DNA of 64,000 bases. It comes from Amoebophrya sp. A120. Taxonomy: Eukaryota; Sar; Dinophyceae; Syndiniales; Amoebophryaceae. Below the pieces are notes generated by a model. It was given only the letters and a program-made list of their open reading frames with translations, ran no database searches and was not told the origin of the DNA. The translations under genes and the position numbers were made by a program. The stretch covers positions 10,709,655-10,773,654 of the forward strand of contig CAJINV010000004.1 of NCBI GenBank assembly GCA_905178155.1, in the 5' to 3' direction. Position 1 is the first letter of the stretch. Every line of letters begins with the position of its first letter. Shown piece after piece: positions 10,601 through 22,012 of this stretch.

Positions 10601-12897
10601 ACGTCTGCGAGCAGCGCTCTTCAGGTTGGCGAGTCCACCGAATTCGGGCCTCCGGACTCTGCCGCGATTGGTGAAGGCAATAAAGCCCTCGGAGTTGATG
10701 TATCGTGGCAGCCTAATTTTGGCACGAGCGCGGCACCACAGGACGGATCCTCCTACAGTCGCAGCTCTTTCGTTGCGACGTCCGGCACTACAGCATCGCC
10801 GTCCGCCCAGCAAACTGCGCCCGACCAGTACCTGGGCACGATTGACTTCGACGCCACCCTCTCGAACCTGTTGCGCGCTAGCCTGCCGTTTCTGACGGCG
10901 ATTGGGGCCCGCTCGGAGGTCACGTCGCAGGACCGGAAAAGCGGTGGTGTATTCTTTCAGGATTCTATCCTGAATAAAAACGTCCCCAGCCCAGAGTCAA
11001 GATGGCGACTTTGCCACGGAAAGCAGCGAGTTTTGGCTGTTGCGCATGACAAATTTGGACTTGTAGTGTAGTGCTGATTGAGGTTCTGAAGCCGCATCAC
11101 AAATCACCTACCTTATGCTAATTCCAGCATGACGCATGCACATCCCCGAGATAGCATTAGAAATTCAAATTGCTCCTCAGCGGATTGCGCATTAGAAGCA
11201 TTTTCATTTTTGGCATACCATTTGTGCATGACAACTCTAGGGTCTGGGGACGGTGTTACACAGGATAGGTTCGGTGCACGGTCTAGACGGGATTTCTCTA
11301 TCCGCTGCAGCCATGTCTGGGTCCTGAAAACTGCAACTTGTAAATGCTAGTCTTACAACATTTCTGATCTTGCGCAATGTGTATCTCTATCTATTGGTAC
11401 TGCAGGTCCAACAAAAGCGTATGAAGAAATGTAGTGCTGCAAACTTGGCTGCACCCATTCGGAAACGGTTGCATCGTCCACAGTGCCGCATCACAACTTT
11501 CCAGATCCCGGTTACATATTTGCATTTCATATGCCCCCTACTATCACCAAATGGGGTACCAAGCTGCAACGTCGGCCTTTGTGGAGCAGTCGCGTGGGCT
11601 CGCCGCCAACGAGATCGGGGCGGTGCTGTCCGCTATCAGAATGAAAAATCCCCCCTCCCCATATCAAGACGAAGTTTCTAATGCTGGATGTGCGTACACA
11701 AATCAGATTTGTCTTGCTGGCGAGGACTGCAGGCCCTTATCAAGCCTGAGGAGACAGGTTTTGGCCTAGGCGCTTAGCATGACAGACGTCTACGCTGTAG
11801 GAGCAAGAGCATGACAAACCGCATGTAGAATGCGGCGGAGCCTGTGGGGTTGCCTTCACGCAACACAGAGACCATTCGTGGTCACAAATCAGCAACACAA
11901 ACAACGGAATAGCCAAGCGCGAAGAGTTTTTTAAAAAAAAAATCAGCAACACAAACATGCCTTTTCAATATGGGGAGGGTGAGTTTTTCCCTTCAATATC
12001 CGCGCGCCCACATCCATACATGAACGACCTCCGCTCCTGGCTGAATGGTAATGGCCGCGAGGTGTTACAGGTCAACTTCCCCCCAGTCGTGTTTTCGGAC
12101 GAGCTGGACTTCTGCACGCCGGATCGTAAACACTCGTTTTTCGGGTGTCCGGATTGGAAAGGCACGGAGATCCGGTACGCCATGCTGCAGCCAACGGAGA
12201 AAAAGAAATCCGATCGCGACAACTCCTTCTCCGGGGTGGTTCCTCCGCAGCTGCAGTATGCATTGCACATATGTCGTGGTCTGGAAAGTTGTCAAGCTCA
12301 AGCCAACACTGGAATGACGGACTGAAAATGATTGTAGCACGCGGTCAAACGTGCCAGTGAAGAATTTTCCAGTGCGTGACACATTTGAGAAACAGTGTCT
12401 TTGCATGACAAAGGGAAAGGACTAGCGTTTTTCCCCAACACGCATCACAGACAGCAGGAGCACTATGGGACCTCAGCACGCAGAGGACCCAGAGATGTTT
12501 GTAATTAGCAATGCATATGCAGCCTGGATCAACGACGAACAGCAAGCTCAAGTCGTGGTTTTCCTGGGGCGGTTTCTTCAGCAACAAGGACGGGGCACAA
12601 AGCTCCTTCGTACAAGGGGGAGCTGCGCGCACCTACACAGAGGAGGACGCGCCTGGGTTATCGTTATTTCGCCGGTTCGGACACGCCGCCATAAAGGACG
12701 CATATCTGACAAAAGAATTGGTTTGGTCTGACATAAAGCACATATCAGTTTGGTCTATACCCGCACTCACGCTGATGACCTCCAGGCTTTTCGTGGTTTG
12801 TGGCAGATGGGAGACAAATACTCCGAAGCGCGGTGGTGTTGTGAAACAAGCAGCAACTCCGCCGACACTTCGCTCGCTCCTTTTTGGTCTAAAATAG
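7692..12897 (+). CDS. Unrecognised multi-exon protein with about ten introner introns
   Basis: I do not recognise the family. The 3' exons are well supported: about 9779-10117, 10385-10965, 11273-11298, 11537-11633, 12004-12256 and 12522-12897 (TAG at 12895). Removing each intervening element plus one duplication keeps one frame, e.g. DQNFIGKD|GTPIVRGTRQW, FFQDSVHGLDGIS|PYYHQMGY, AVLSA|RPHPYMNDL and VVPPQLQ|PGSTTNSKLK. The product has a charged N-terminal stretch, aromatic-rich KIGWTKFFLEKFVPGCKAW and SWYSGGGALGWIRD blocks, and a basic C terminus. The 5' exons (7692-7764, 8119-8157, 8405-8456, 8753-8820, 9352-9460) sit between introners, but I could not settle one frame through them. The ATG at 7692 is a guess. 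Confidence 0.6.
7765..8118. mobile_element. Introner, family B
   Basis: Left TATCCTGTCGTAAAAATG, right TTTTTACACAGGATA. The target duplication is not clear here. Confidence 0.65.
8158..8404. mobile_element. Introner, family A
   Basis: Left TGTGGATTGCAAATATGTCT, right GCATTTGCATTTGACC. Exact 5-bp duplication GAGAG at 8153-8157 and 8405-8409. Inner GCATGACAAATG / TTGACAAACATC motifs are present. Confidence 0.75.
8457..8752. mobile_element. Introner, family A
   Basis: Left end TATCAAATGCAAATATGATG, right end ATATTTGCAATGCAT. Flanks ACGCGG and ACGGGG resemble an imperfect duplication. Confidence 0.7.
8821..9351. mobile_element. Introner, family B, with internal short repeats
   Basis: Left TATCCTGAGGGCCAACG, right TTTTTTTCACAGGATA. 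The interior holds repeated CCTAAGCCCACCCTAATG and GCTGAACACGGCTACAC units. The duplication is weak (TGGTC/CGATC). Confidence 0.65.
9461..9773. mobile_element. Introner, family A
   Basis: Left TATCGATTGCAAATTAC, right GTTTGCAATGCATA. Flanking TACGC and TGCGC suggest a diverged duplication. Confidence 0.65.
10118..10377. mobile_element. Introner, family D
   Basis: Ends ATGACCTGCTCAAACGGTAC and a right end complementary to ATAACCTGCTCAGGCG, with a long inner AATCTCAAACGTTACAATAG repeat. Exact 7-bp duplication AAAGGAT. Removal gives DQNFIGKDGTPIVRG in frame. Confidence 0.85.
10966..11267. mobile_element. Introner, family B
   Basis: Left TATCCTGAATAAAAACG, right TTACACAGGATA. Near-exact duplication GATTC/GGTTC. 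Interior in the same orientation as the 2347 copy (CCGCATCACAAATCACCT). Removal gives FFQDSVHGLDGIS. Confidence 0.8.
11299..11531. mobile_element. Introner, family A
   Basis: Left TATCCGCTGCAGCCATGTCT, right ATATTTGCATTTCATA. Weak duplication TTCTC/TGCCC. Removal gives LDGISPYYHQMGY. Confidence 0.7.
11634..11998. mobile_element. Introner, family E
   Basis: Left TATCAGAATGAAAAATCCCC with CCCTCCCCATAT, right ATATGGGGAGGG with CCCTTCAATA. Exact duplication TCCGC at 11629-11633 and 11999-12003. Removal gives AVLSARPHPYMND. Confidence 0.85.
12257..12516. mobile_element. Introner, family A
   Basis: Left TATGCATTGCACATATGTC, right GTAATTAGCAATGCATA. Exact duplication TGCAG. Removal gives VVPPQLQPGSTTNSK. 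Confidence 0.85.
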
Positions 12898-15800
12898 ACC
12901 GACCCTTTTGGCCGCGTCTGTTTGCACCGCGAACCGCCTTTATGTAGTATATTCATGGAAAAAAATTATTGGACCTGAGAACACTCGCACACACGTGCAC
13001 CTGTCTGCCCCACTGAGCTCAATAGCAACCGCTTCGATTTCGTTGCAAATAGGCGAGCAAGTGCCGCGCGCCTCTTGCTGCGTCGCATCCTGTAGGCCCA
13101 CTCGATTTCTGCTCGCTGTCACCATTTACCATTCCGCCCCACGACCCAGCTGCCAACGTTCCCCATTATGACGGAGGTCATGGTTGGCAGTATTTTCATG
13201 GCCGGGCCCGTGGGTGCAGAAGCTGGCAAACCGTGGGGGGGCCAGGAATAGCGCAGGCCCGAGAAGGCCTGCTTCCAGTTTCGTCACCCTTTGCTCGTGA
13301 GTTCCCTAGGTTATCGCCCCCAACCTGGGTCGCGAAGTTCCTTCAGGATCGGGGCTGGCTCTGACTTTCCTCCTGATCTTGCACGGTGGGGCCTTCAACG
13401 CTGCCGGGCCTGGCTGCCTCTCTCCGTCCTTTGTTGAGCGGCGGCGCGGGGCGGGCGACGGTTGGGGCGGTCTTGTTACGTGTGTGGGGCCGATTACCAT
13501 GACCGACTGCAGTAGCTAGAGTGCCCTCGCTCGCATTGTTCGCCCTTCCGGTGACTTACAGGGCCGCGCATCTCACAGAATTGCTATCCTACAAAGCATG
13601 TAGAAGATCAAGAGCTGGGCCGCACTAAGCAAAGGGCGGCCCCTTGGTGGCCGGCCCCCTAGGAACCTGGAGAGGAACGGGGGCATGCAGAGTAGAGCAG
13701 CCGCGCGCCCGCAGAATGCATGGTGGCGATGGTGTCGGGGCGCGGCAGCGGCTGCGATTTTGCCGGGGCGGGCGCGGCCGCGTTTGGGCGCGTCGCGTTT
13801 TGCCGCCTTCCGGATTCGCGACGGACCGCGTTTACCCGGCCCGAGCTTGACCACGACCGCCCCCGCCTCGTCTTTCTTTTATTCATATTGAGAAAGCGAG
13901 GCCCGGTGTCGATTGATATAAGGAAATGGCCCAAAAGGTCTTGTTGGCGGGGCGCGGCGTCGCAGGTTCATCAGCGAACAGTGTTGCAAGCCGTGCCTAT
14001 TCTGACGAGGCTGCTGGCAGAGTGAGAGGCATCCGCCCCCAGGGTATTGCGTGGGAACTCCGCTGGGCTTTGTCTGCGTGCCTTTTCGAAGCGCCCGGGA
14101 CTTGGCGGAGCCCAAATCCGCCCCGCGCCGACCTTCCCTCCAGGAGTCTCTCCGCCAAATGGCTCCTGCGACTATTTCTAGGGCGGCCAGAGAAAGCCCA
14201 AGCGAGCTGGCTCTGCTATCTATGCGCCACAGGTTTTTCCATGACTGTCGGGCAGCGTCGCGCATTCACGGGAAAACGCCAGAGCCCACGCGCGTGCGCA
14301 GACGGCTCCGACCCCAAGAAGCGCCGCCCCCCGGCTGTTTTTCTGCACCCGCTACCCCGCATGCCTATGCGAGCTAGACGGCGGCCCTGGTCACTTATAT
14401 TCGGCGCCTTGGGCGAAAGCGAAGGGCGCGGGCGCGCGCCCGCGCTTCAAGCAAGGTGGGTAACCTAGCATGGCCAGGTCTCTTGTTTCCCCGGGAAGAA
14501 GGGTGGGGCGGCAGTTTTGCACACATGCGGCCGTGTCTTCTGCGCGAGGGCCTCCCGAGCATTTTGAAGGAACCAGGCCGGGGCCTTTTTTTTTATTTTG
14601 TTGCGCCGCGGCGCGCAACGACTGCTGCTGCCGCCGTCCCCGCTGGAGCACTCCCACTACACAGCCCCCTCCGCCCTCGGCGGCCTCCGTCGGGGGGGGG
14701 CGGTTGCAAGAATAGACGAAGGCCAAAGCCGTGCGCATGTGGCGCGGCCGCCCCCGTTTGACGGCTTAGTGCGCGCCCCGCTAGTTCCGCGCGTATAATG
14801 CCGCCCGTGCAGCGCCCCCACGCTGGCCCAGCTATGTGGAAGGGGCTTGGAGGCTGACAGAGCTGGCGCGCGCAGCACACAGAAGGCGGGCTCGGCCGCA
14901 TTTGCTAGTATAATGCATGCCGGGGCGACCGCGGCTCTTCCCGGTCCGGCGCGCGGCGGTGGCAGAGGCGATAACACCAACCGGGTCTGTTAGGCTATAG
15001 TAACAAACGAGGGGCCAGGGGCGCCCTGCTTGCTGGCCGCCGAACTGCAAATAATGAAGCCAGGCCCGAATGCCTGCTGCCGCGCGGCCCCCCCCCCGCT
15101 AGTAAAAAATGGCGGAGCGCTTTCCGCAGCCTAGAGTCGGCGGGCCGTAGCGATTTAGGTGGGCGGGGCGGTGGCCTGGAGTTGTGTAGACGCGCCCCCG
15201 ACCGTGCCGCACCGGATCGCGACAGACAGACCGTCCGCGGTCCAAGCGCAGGGGCCCTTTTTATTTGTGGGCGCTGCGTATTTGGCAGTAGCCGTGGAGA
15301 CATTACCTCCGACCGCCTTTTGCAGTTGGACTGGGTCGAGCGTGGTCGCACCTGGTTCGGGCCCCTGTCCGCTTGCATGCGCGACGCCAGGCAGCCTGGT
15401 TCGGGCCCCTGTCCTAATGCGCGACGCCAGGCAGCTGGCGCCGCGGGGGGCGGCAGCTTCCGCCACTTCAGCCGGCGCTGCAAGCGAGGCGCCTCACCTA
15501 GCTTAGCCTGCGGCGGGTGGCGCAGGTCAAGGCACATGGCGACGAGGCGCACGCGCGTGCGGTTGTTTCTTTAGAGCCTTGAAAGCGTGCGCCGCATGCT
15601 CTGATGTGTGAAACTGGTCGCAGCGCAGCCCGGGCGCTTTGTGGTGGGCTTTGTGTATGTGTGGGAGGATCGAATGGCCGGCGGGCGCCATCGTGCGCGC
15701 ACCCCATCGGAAGGCCCGGAGGCGCTGGAGCGTTTGTGCGAAGTTCGCCAGCAGAGCGAGAAGATATCAGGCGAAGGCCTCCTGGGCGGGTCTCGCTGTT

Positions 15801-17217
15801 GGAAGACGACTATCTATTGCCCAGGGCCAAGGGTGTCGACACCTTTCTCAACGCGAAGCGGAACGGCACTAAAACTAAGTCAGGCACAAGGCTTGAATCC
15901 GCTTTCCGTTTCCGGGGCTGTTGCCGCCTGTCTGTGTGTGGATGCTTTTTGCCCTGCCCCCGCGCGCGGACCTCGCGCGCCCCTCTGCAGCCGGTAGCGG
16001 GGGCGCGGGGGTTAGCTAAATCGCGCCGCTGCCCGGGAATGGAAAAGCGATGGCCAAAAGCTTCTGGTCGTCACGCTTTAGGTTGGGCAAAGTGGTGGTC
16101 GCGAGCTCGTGGAGGACGCACGTGCAGGATTTTCGTTCCCCACAGTGCCACAGCGAGTGAGGCACTTCCTAGGCCTACAGCGTTGCTGCTGCGGTGCTGC
16201 AGCTTTGTTAAAGGGCGTTGCTTGAGAGAACCCCTTAAAGAAAGCTTCTGAAGAGAGCCTCTTAAGCGGTGCCGCCTAGGCAGTACAATAATAAGCCGCC
16301 GCCGACTCATTTCTGAAGAGTTATGATTGTTCAGCTTTTTTATTTTTTTTACATTGCAATACCGATAGATCAACAGCAAGCCCACCGGGCCCCCGGAGGG
16401 CCCGCGCCCGGGCTCGTGTTGTTATATTTTTCTGTCGTGTTGCGTACTTGATCAGCCCCCGCCAGGCAGTTGGAAGGTGCTGCCCTCTTGCCGGTTCGTT
16501 GATTGGGGTAGGCTGGTCAACCAAATCGAGCAAGGAGGCCCCTCACGTGAGGCGCCTTAGCTTCGGAGGTCCGTGCTTCTCCTTCTTGTTTTCCTTTTCT
16601 CCTGTTCGGGCCCTTCGAAAACGCCGCGCCATTTTTTCTTTGGTAAGTGAGGAAAGAAGGTCTTCGAGTCGCCGTGAGAAGTGAGCCACGTTGAGAATTC
16701 GGCGCAGTTGTTCCGGAATGAAAAGCGGGCGCTGCTTCGCAAACAAGGCCGGGCTTGCTCCCTGTTCCTTTTGCTGAGTAGTTGGTCTTCTCGTTATTTT
16801 CGCTTTGCCCAGTGTGAAGCGACGTGGTTACAGAAGTAGCCCTACTTTGGAAAGGTTCGTTTCTTCTTGTGATATTGCTTGGAACTCCCAACAACAACCG
16901 GGGTAGCTCGGGCGCATTCTCGTTCAGGCTGAGCTTTGGCCACTAGCTAAAGGTCGGGGCCTACCCCTGGTGGCCTCGCGGCATGCGGCGAAAGAAGGTC
17001 TTTGCTCTGACAGCAGGCGGGGCGCGCCTTCGCGGCGCAGTATCCCCAGAGTGCCCAGTCTAAAGAATAAGCGCGGCGCGCTGCAGTTTTTTGGTGTTGC
17101 CCCTGCTCTGGCGGCTGCACTTTTTTGGCATGGGCGCGCGAGCGTCTGCAGCAGCGAGGGCCGCCCGGGTTTTTTACGCCTGAATCAGTGTCCATCTTAT
17201 GGGCGTGGTTATGTATA
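12898..17217. other. GC-rich non-coding stretch, no gene supported
   Basis: High GC with many overlapping short open frames on both strands, none with credible protein composition. No introner ends were seen. A 16-mer TTTTACATTGCAATAC near 16348 also occurs near 9073 in the introner-rich part. A few poly-pyrimidine tracts (e.g. about 16585) could belong to large introns. Confidence 0.45.
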
Positions 17218-17500
17218 TAGCAGATGTTGCCGCGGGGCGGGAGAGCGTGGACCCCTCCCTCGACATTGACCCGGGAGCCCAGGTTCCGCTCCGTGCTGAG
17301 AGGGATGAGGCCGGGTTCGCCGACCTGGTTCAGCTGGTGAATACGGACAAGGGAGCGAAGCGTGAACTTGCTGCCATGGAATTGCTCAAGAAGATAATCG
17401 CAGACGCCGGAGCCGCGACTCCTGAGCTCGCGGACGTCCTCACCCGCACGAAGACGTTGTTTTCCGATCTCGTCGTCGATGGGAAGCAACTAGATAAAGG
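17218..17500 (+). CDS. Candidate exon of an unrecognised gene
   Basis: An open segment with protein-like composition (ELAAMELLKKIIADAGAA, LTRTKTLFSDLVVDGKQL). It follows a possible acceptor AG (tatatagcag, ending 17220) and precedes a possible donor AAAG|GTATAG near 17500. The frame extends to a stop at 17585, with ATG at 17199 if it is instead a single-exon 128-aa ORF. It is predicted helical, mildly acidic and without a recognised domain. It may belong with the candidate exon at 24669-24916 across a very long intron. That link is speculation. Confidence 0.35.
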
Positions 17501-17790
17501 TATAGGCATTGTATTTAGAGTGTTAAGCACTTCGGCCAGCGCTGATTTCGTACCTTTAGAGGGACTCCTCGCCAGGAAAGTATAGCAAGCAGCGCTAGCG
17601 CGTTCGCCGTACGAGTACGACGTGTGAATTTAGTGATGCCGCGGGCGTTCTAGTCGTAGTCCGGCGGCTTGTTTGCCATTTCGCGTGAAAAGCGCCGGGA
17701 AGTTTTTAGGCTTGCAGAGCCGGAGGCGTTTTGGCAGATCAAAAAACAAGCTCAAGCAAATTAATTACAAACGGCAGGGGGCATTGCAAG
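17501..17790. other. Spacer, nothing recognised
   Basis: Short stretch between the candidate exon and the GC-rich repeats. No feature was identified. Confidence 0.35.
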
Positions 17791-17794
17791 CGGC

Positions 17795-17990
17795 AGGAGC
17801 ATCCGCCATCGCCGTGGGGGATGCGCCCTCGTCCGGGGGGAGCCGCCCTCGCCCCGGCGGATCCACCTTCGCCCGCCCCAAGCGATCCACCCGCGCCCCG
17901 GGGGATCCGCCTTCGCCCGGGGGAACCCGCGCTCGCCCGCCCTTCGGGGGTTCCACTCGCCCACAGTGGGGCCCGCCCATCGGGGGCCAG
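17795..17990. repeat. Short GC-rich degenerate tandem repeat, about 20-24 bp
   Basis: Recurring GATCCGCCTTCGCCCGGGGG-like units, about seven imperfect copies. Confidence 0.55.
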
Positions 17991-18049
17991 GCGTGCGACT
18001 AGGATGGAAGGCGGCGCGAAATGTGCGCAAGCGTGCCGCGGTGCCATCG

Positions 18050-18790
18050 AAGGAAGCCCGTCGGGGGTGGCCAAAAGTGGGCCAGGGGCTTCAGCCGGCG
18101 GCGTGGAAATCCTCGGCAGAATCCTCTTCCAAATCCCCTCCCCACCCAAATCGGGGCCCGGCCACCGGGGGAGGCCCGGCCGTCGCCGGCCCGGGCGCGG
18201 CCCGAAATGGGCCAGGGGATTCCGCAGAGGATGTGGAACCCCCAGTGGAATTCGCAGCAGAATCCTCCGCCCAAATCGCGGGCACGCCGGGGGGGGAAGG
18301 GCGTCGGAAGCGGTCCAAATTGGGCCAAAGGACTCCCCCGGGGATATCGGAATTCTCTGGGGAATCCCGTTCAGAATCCTGGGCCCAAATCGAGGCCCTA
18401 CCGCCGTGAAAAGGGCGCCCGCGCGCCGGAAGCGGCCCAGACTGGGCCGAAGGCAGGGAGGATCTTGGAGTCCCCGGACGCCTCCTCTAGGCGGGAAGCC
18501 CTCTCCTCAAATCGGGGGCATGCCACCGGGGAAAGGACGAGGCCAGGCGGCCCAAATTGGGCCAGGCAGAGGACACGCCCGAGCCGAAGCAGATTTTGGA
18601 GGCCTCCGGCGAGTCCTCTGAAGCGTCCTCGCCTCCCCAGCGGGGCTTTGCCGCCGGGGAAAGGGCGTCCGAGGTGGGCCGAACTGGGCTAGGGAACGGA
18701 GCCGCCAGAAGCTTTGCGGAGCCCTCTCGTTCGCCCCCGCGGAGATTCTCCCCCAAATCGAGGCCACACCGCCGGGCCGGGCTCGCATGC
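18050..18790. repeat. Degenerate tandem repeat of about 120 bp, six copies
   Basis: The landmarks AAATGGGCCAGGGG, CAGAATCCTC, CCCAAATCGGGGC and GCCGCCGGGGAAAGGGCG recur in the same order with spacing of roughly 115-125 bp. Copies are well diverged. The 296-codon open frame through here follows the repeat and is not considered a gene. Confidence 0.6.
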
Positions 18791-21700
18791 AAGACAGGGG
18801 CGCGCCAGTTCAACGACAGGGCGGGCGCCGGCGTCGTGTGTGCAGGCTTGCCGGGGCCATTTTTAGTTTGGCCGCAATCCGCGGGCAATTGTTGTGATTT
18901 GGGTACGCCAGCGCAGACGCAGCGCGGCTGCGCACACAAGCCCCGCCGGGTTCCAATCGCCTGCTGCTTTTCCAGTTGCGCTGCAACTCGCCTCCCCACG
19001 GGCCGATCCGGGCCGGAGCAGGCTTTCCGGGAAACCTGCGGCGCGGGCAGAGTCCGCCGGTTTTTAGGTCTTTCCGCGGCACGTACGCAAATCCCCCCGA
19101 GCCGCGCACCTCTCCCCCCCCCGCCGGGCGGCTGGAGCACCCACGCGGCGTATAAACGGCCCCAGTTCTTGCGTAGGTGATTTGCGGCGGGCCCGGGCTC
19201 CGTCGGCTCAGTACAGTTTTACCCTCGTCCTACCTCTGTTCGATCATGTTGAAAGAAACTCGTCATGGTCTTCAAAGTATGTTGGCCATAGCAGATGCGT
19301 TGCTCCAATCAATGTGGTGAATGGGTGGGCCGCCGCCGCGCCTAGCTTTGTGTAGTGAAGAAGCTGCCCGCCCGTTACTAGGCATCTCTATCACTATCGC
19401 GAAATGCAAACTGTGCCTAACTTGAGTGAGGCGACGTTCATGCGCAACACCCTAAGTGTAGCTCCCGAGCCCGCCAGTCGCTTTGCTGGTGGAAATTCAA
19501 ATTTGTGACGCGGCAGCGGCGCTTTACTTTTTCGTGCATGGTAGGAGTCGTTCTTGTGCGACAGTGTTTATTGTCTCCGCCTGGGAACAAGAAGGGCGTT
19601 CTCCGATGTGATTGAACTGCTTGAACTACGAACGGTTTGATGTAGGTTTTCTATAGGCGCTTCCTTTATATTCCTCACAAAGTCCGTCACGGGCTTACCC
19701 TTCAGGAGTTGGAAGACATAGTAGGGGCGGAGAAAGTGCCAAAATTCAACCCACGCGGCATCTAGCCAAAGCCAGATGAAAAGTCGCCACGTTCGCCGTG
19801 CTTTTCGGCTTAGGGTTTGGGGTTTGGTTCGTGGCTGAGAGCCAGCGGAGCGCCGTCGAAAGCCATGACTCGGATCGACTCCAGAGCCCCTGACCGGCTC
19901 TGGAGTGGGTCGCCCCGGGAGAAGTTAGCCAGGCTTTTGCATTAGCCTGGCACGTGAGGCCCCGCGCCCTGTCGTGTTCGGCTGTCGGAAAACGGTGGCA
20001 ATGCTAAAAAAAGCCAGAACGCCGGAGGGTTGCATTTTGCCCATTCTCCGTCCATAAACAGAAGCAAAGATTTCAAGTAGAACCGGCGCAGCACCGACAG
20101 CAGGTATCTCGAGTGTTAATTTTTCAATAGCCCCGGCAATCGGCTAAATAAGATTAACGACGCGCACTATGCCTTTCTCTCGTGGCAAATTGACCAGATG
20201 AGGGTGGAAGTGATTTGTTATGTGCGAAGAAATCCTGCAGCAACAACTACATGCAGTCGCAAAGCATCCGCACGAGGCTCCTCGAAGAGCTTCGCCCGCT
20301 TGTCGTGACAACGCAAACATGCATGCGCTTATCGTGACAACGCATGCGCTAGCGCTTATCGTTTGTACTGCGCGCTCGAGTAGGAAGCGTGTTGCTCGCG
20401 GGATGACGGTCGGTAGCGTCTGCAGAAAAGGGTGAGGACCCTCTTCAACTTTGACTAGAGTCATGTCTAGTAGCAGGAGCAGCAGCGCTCGGCTGCGCGC
20501 ACGTCTAAGGGTGGGGGAAAACGGCTTCATTAAAGTCGCCGCAGATTCGTGCGCGCAGTGATGGGATTGCTGGGCGAAGCACAGCTGGTTGCGTGTCGGG
20601 TGCTGCTCGACACTGTGCTGCGCGGCTAAGGTTTAAGAAGGCAATAGGGTCAGCAAGTATATGCAGAGAAAAATAGCGCGACTGCAAAAATAGGGTGAAA
20701 GGATCGCCACTACTGGGAGTTCCGCCGAAGTGTAACTCGCTTCGCGCTCGGATTCGCGCGCGAAAAAGTGCAACACCTGCAACGTGGGGAGGGAGACTCC
20801 CTCCGACCCTCCCCGGCTCCATTTCGCGCCGCTGTGACCGGATGACACATTGCACGACCTTCGTCCTGGGGGAGGGTGGGAGATGCTCTGATCCCCTTTG
20901 TCCGTCATCCAGCGCGCATGCTTGTTTGCGGGCGAGAAGGTGTCCAAGGTGGAGCCTGCATGAGCAGAATCTCTCGCTGCAAACACCTCCGCTCCCCTAG
21001 CGCGTGCCTTCATGGTGGCAGAACATCCTGCACGATTACCATGTGGAGAGAGGCAACGCCTCCTCGCGCACTCGGCTGCCCTTGTGAAGCGAGAACAGGG
21101 ATCGCGTTTGCTGCGCGGAGGACTATGACGGGGTAGGGACGTCTAGCACGTTTATCCTAAAAGGGGAAATACTTCCCGACCTCCGCGGGCCTTCACTACT
21201 TCCCGACCTCTGGGCAACCGGGGGAAGGATATCCTAGTAGGATATTGGGAAAGTATTAAGGGAATAGGAAGGCATTGGCAGGGAGTGTAATGGTTGCACT
21301 CCTTCCGTGTACACCATCCGTGGTTGCGATCATCGCCTTCGCTGTTCGGTTGGTCGCGTTGTCCCCGGGCGCGCGATCAGCCGAGGTAGTAAAACCCAGT
21401 GGAGTTTCCAAGAGGAAGTGGCACGCGATCGCGGAGATCCTAGTGGCCCCCTACTCCTGCCGGAGCCCCCGCCCAACGTCTTGCGATGGGTCATGACGAT
21501 TATGGGTTTGTGACTGATTATGGGTTTGTGACTGAAAGTGGTTCCGTGGCTGAATGACTATCCGCCACGTCTTGTGATGAGTCATAATTCCACGACTGGC
21601 TTTGTGACTGATTATGAATCTTTTGCGAATTTATGAAAATGCACGACATGAGACAAATTAGGTACCTACTTACTTGATTAACTCAATTAAGATTCAAAAG

Positions 21701-21952
21701 CCAGCTTTCGTATTTTGAAAGAGGCCGGTATAGCCTCAAAAAGGTGATGCAGAAACGACGCCCATTCCAGCACCGCGACGCGGCGGCGCAGGTTGCCTCT
21801 TTTTGGAATGTGTTTTGGTGATCTAAAATAGGCTCCAGTGTGAACTAGCTAGATCTGGAGTAAGGCAGGAGGGCGGCTGTGGACCGCTATGATGGGGGTG
21901 GCGCTTTGCCATCGCAGAACCGCGGCTGGAAGCGGCATTTGGCGACTTCTTC
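18791..21952. other. No gene seen; two strong hairpins and short duplications
   Basis: Inverted repeats: CTCCAGAGCC (19879-19888) with GGCTCTGGAG (19896-19905), and GCCAGGC (19928-19934) with GCCTGGC (19945-19951). They lie close together and could form a structured RNA, but they match no RNA family I know. A 17-nt palindrome ATATCCTAGTAGGATAT occurs near 21230. GATTATGGGTTTGTGACT is duplicated near 21500. Confidence 0.4.
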
Positions 21953-22012
21953 TGGCTGACGTAATGCTGCCGGGGCCCCGTCTGCGGGGCCCCGGCAGCA
22001 TTACGTCAGCCA
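21953..22012. repeat. Perfect palindrome, 28-bp arms, 4-nt loop
   Basis: Left arm 21953-21980 starts TGGCTGACGTAATGCTGCC and is exactly complementary to 21985-22012 around loop TCTG. Beyond the perfect core the flanks remain imperfectly complementary for tens of bases (CATTTGG...CCAAATG; TTTGCC...GGCAAA). This suggests the centre of an older foldback element or a small-RNA precursor. Confidence 0.8.

Noticed and set aside
13926-14468. 180-codon open frame with ATG in the GC-rich block
   Set aside because: The composition is what high-GC random sequence gives and several frames overlap it; no domain or splice context.
17731-18621. 296-codon open frame
   Set aside because: It coincides with the degenerate 20-bp and 120-bp repeats, with overlapping open frames on both strands.
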